A stretch of DNA of 5,853 bases from Chloroflexota bacterium (GTDB lineage: Bacteria > Chloroflexota > Anaerolineae > B4-G1 > DUEL01). This document shows positions 3,990 to 5,853 of this stretch, piece after piece. The DNA lies in contig JAGHZG010000122.1 in the NCBI GenBank assembly GCA_017743275.1, positions 1 through 5,853 of the forward strand. The letters are read 5' to 3'. The first letter of the stretch is position 1. Each line of letters starts with the position of its first letter. The translations under genes were made by a program, and so were the position numbers. The notes under the pieces are model-generated. The model was not told the DNA's origin. It saw nothing but the letters and a program-made list of their open reading frames with translations, and made no database searches.

Positions 3990-5853
3990 ATGGACGCAAC
4001 GCAAATGCTCTGGACCGACCGTCCCATTCAGACCCGCGGTGAGGACCGGTTGAATTTCGCCGACTACGCCGACATTCTGGCCGACATCATCCTCACCGCC
4101 GATACCCCCATCACCCTGGGCATCTTCGGGCCGTGGGGGAGCGGGAAGACCAGCCTGATGCGGCTGATCGCCGAACGACTGGTGGGCCAGCGGACTCCTG
4201 GCCATCGGCGCGCCCGTACTGTCTGGTTCAACGCCTGGCAGTACGAACGGGACGAGGCGGCCCTCTGGCGGGCTCTCCTCCTGCACATCCTGGAGGGACT
4301 GCGCGGCGACGACCTCTCCGAAGAGGACGCCCGTCAGATAGAGGACTGGCGGATGCGCCTCTACGCCGATGTGGAGCGCACCGAACTGGGCTCCCTGCAG
4401 GTGGACTGGCCCGCTGCCGGCCGCGCCGCCCTCAAACTGGGCCTCTCCTTCATCCCCGGACCGGGGACGCTCGCCGAACTGGTCAAACTGGCCCAGGGCA
4501 ACATCTCTGTGGTGGAGGACCTGGTCAAGGCGTTCCGGCGGGAACGGGTGGAAATCTACCGTCGTCGCATCACCCTTCTGGAAGAGTTTCAGGCCGGGTT
4601 CGCCCACCTGGTCCACCAGTACGTCTGGTCCCGCAACGGCCTGCTGGTGCTCTTCATAGACGACCTGGACCGCTGTCTCCCGGCGCGCGCTGTGGAGGTC
4701 CTGGAGACGGTCAAACTCTATCTGGATGTGCCCGGGTGTGTCTTTGTCATTGCCGCCGACCGGGAGGTGATTGAGCGGGTGGTCCAGAGCCAGTACGGCG
4801 CCGAAACGGATGCCCCCTTCCAGGGCCGGGACTACCTGGACAAACTGGTCCAGATTCCCTTCTACCTGCCCCCGCTGGAGGAGGAACAGATTCTCTCCTA
4901 CATCGCCGACCACGCGCCGGAGGTGGACAGTACCTGCCGGACCATCTTCGCCGCCGGTCTGGAGCCGAACCCCCGGGTGGTCAAGCGGGCGCTGAACATC
5001 TTCCGCCTCCTCTCCGACCTGGCCCGACGGCGGGAGCAGGCCGGCGTGATGGAGCCCGTCGTCCCGGCCCTTCTGGCGAAGATGGTGGTCATCCAGACCC
5101 GCTACCGGGACCTCTACCGGGACCTTCAGGAGTACCCCGTCCTCATCCAGGACCTGGAGACGGCGGCCCGGGAGGGGACGGAGGTCCGCCATCCGGTAGT
5201 GCCCGTCCCGACGGAGGCGAATACGTTGCTGGAAAAGTACCTGCGCCACCGTCCACTGCTGCGGATGTTGCGACTGGGGCCTCCCTTTGCTGCCCTGAGC
5301 CGGGAACAGATCGCCGCCTACATCTTCCTGGTCCGGACCACCGGAGCGGAGAGCGCTGAACTCCCGGCGGACCTGCCCGCCCGCCGCTGGGCGGACCTCA
5401 TCAGCAACGACCCCATCCGGCTACGCAGCGCGGTGGAGGCGATTCGCGCCCAGGGTACGGCCGAATGGTACGTGGACGCGCTGGTGCGCGTGCTGGAAGC
5501 GGGTTCCGGCGCGTCGGTCTCCGAACGGCTCTCCGCTGCCACGGCCCTGGGGTATCTGGGCGACCCCCGGGACCTGGACGCGATGGTGGACATCCCTGGC
5601 GGCTCCTTCCTGTTCGGCGCGGACCGGCGGCCCGTGATGACGATGGCTTTCCGCATCAGCCGCTACCCGGTGACCAACGCTCAGTACGCCCGCTTCCTGC
5701 AGGCCAACCCCCAGTATCCCGTCCCGTACGTGGACGAAGAATGGGCCCGCCCCTACAACTGGGACCCCGTCACCCGGACCTATCCGGAGGGGAAGGCCAA
5801 CCACCCGGTGGTGCTGGTCAGTTGGGAGGAGGCGATGGCCTACTGTGCCTGGG
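3990..5853 (+). CDS. KAP-family P-loop NTPase fused to an FGE/SUMF1-type domain, 3' end beyond the window
   Basis: The frame is open for 621 codons and runs off the right edge. Residues 20-345 are a KAP NTPase: Walker A GPWGSGKTS (47-55), the KAP motif WFNAWQYERDEAALW (79-93), Walker B LLVLFIDDLDRC (218-229), DYLDKLVQIPFYLPP (281-295) and NPRVVKRALN (327-336) with a likely sensor arginine. KAP proteins often carry transmembrane helices between Walker A and B; here only a weakly hydrophobic stretch (145-170) is present, so the protein may be soluble. Residues 346-505 are probably helical. SERLSAATALGYLGDPRDL (511-529) is a HEAT-like linker, followed by an FGE-sulfatase domain: VDIPGGSFLFG (533-543), FRISRYPVTNAQYARFL (554-570), HPVVLVSWEEAMAYCAW (605-621). 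The FGE catalytic region lies beyond the edge, so enzymatic versus binding function cannot be judged. A role in signalling or defence is inferred from fusion architecture. Confidence 0.9.
   Translation, partial: MDATQMLWTDRPIQTRGEDRLNFADYADILADIILTADTPITLGIFGPWGSGKTSLMRLIAERLVGQRTPGHRRARTVWFNAWQYERDEAALWRALLLHILEGLRGDDLSEEDARQIEDWRMRLYADVERTELGSLQVDWPAAGRAALKLGLSFIPGPGTLAELVKLAQGNISVVEDLVKAFRRERVEIYRRRITLLEEFQAGFAHLVHQYVWSRNGLLVLFIDDLDRCLPARAVEVLETVKLYLDVPGCVFVIAADREVIERVVQSQYGAETDAPFQGRDYLDKLVQIPFYLPPLEEEQILSYIADHAPEVDSTCRTIFAAGLEPNPRVVKRALNIFRLLSDLARRREQAGVMEPVVPALLAKMVVIQTRYRDLYRDLQEYPVLIQDLETAAREGTEVRHPVVPVPTEANTLLEKYLRHRPLLRMLRLGPPFAALSREQIAAYIFLVRTTGAESAELPADLPARRWADLISNDPIRLRSAVEAIRAQGTAEWYVDALVRVLEAGSGASVSERLSAATALGYLGDPRDLDAMVDIPGGSFLFGADRRPVMTMAFRISRYPVTNAQYARFLQANPQYPVPYVDEEWARPYNWDPVTRTYPEGKANHPVVLVSWEEAMAYCAW

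Noticed and set aside
4064..4774. Additional frames within the KAP gene (4064-4288 minus, 4133-4774 plus)
   Set aside because: Both are out-of-frame shadows; the frame from 3990 carries every KAP motif in order.
3525..5249. 574-codon open frame on the minus strand
   Set aside because: It lies antisense to the KAP-FGE gene, crosses the heptamer arrays and overlaps the cyclo-ligase. It has no recognisable domain, and its middle is the translated repeat (SSVVCRL-like).
5318..5804. Minus-strand frames opposite the FGE domain
   Set aside because: They are antisense to a clear FGE-sulfatase coding frame and show no domain of their own.

Overview
The window looks like a chromosomal segment of a GC-rich bacterium, most likely an uncultured or thermophilic Chloroflexota of the Anaerolineae/Thermoflexia type. 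That placement is inference. It rests on the high-GC, GC-ending codon use, a P-loop NTPase fused to a formylglycine-generating-enzyme (FGE) domain, THEP1 beside a folate enzyme, and abundant short palindromic and heptamer repeats. No phylogenetic marker gene is present.

Layout. Four genes lie on the minus strand and one on the plus strand. Reading the minus strand from right to left, a 5-formyltetrahydrofolate cyclo-ligase (3020-3601) is followed after 22 nt by a THEP1-type nucleoside-triphosphatase (2461-2997), a likely two-gene operon behind a good sigma-70 promoter (3643-3671). A 314-nt gap (2147-2460) carries a 173-bp element bounded by 27-bp inverted repeats. Next come an acyl-CoA ligase (449-2146) and, after 70 nt, a methylmalonyl-CoA epimerase that runs off the left edge (1-378). 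The ligase and epimerase fit fatty-acid or propionate-type acyl-CoA metabolism.

The right third (3990 to the window end) is one long plus-strand gene that is open at the right edge. It encodes a KAP-family P-loop NTPase joined through a short HEAT-like linker to the start of an FGE/SUMF1-type domain. NTPase-FGE fusions of this kind occur in bacterial conflict and signalling systems, and some FGE-fold proteins are targets of diversity-generating retroelements. This is the most interesting gene in the window, but its C-terminus and downstream partners cannot be seen.

The 388-nt divergent region between the cyclo-ligase and the KAP gene (3602-3989) is densely structured. It holds the cyclo-ligase promoter, a perfect 14-bp-stem palindrome, a possible extended -10 promoter for the KAP gene, and two heptamer arrays (16 units and 7 units) in opposite orientation ending just before the KAP ribosome-binding site. 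A diverged second copy of the palindrome lies between the ligase and epimerase genes. It carries one compensatory base-pair change, so it appears to be a dispersed structured repeat.
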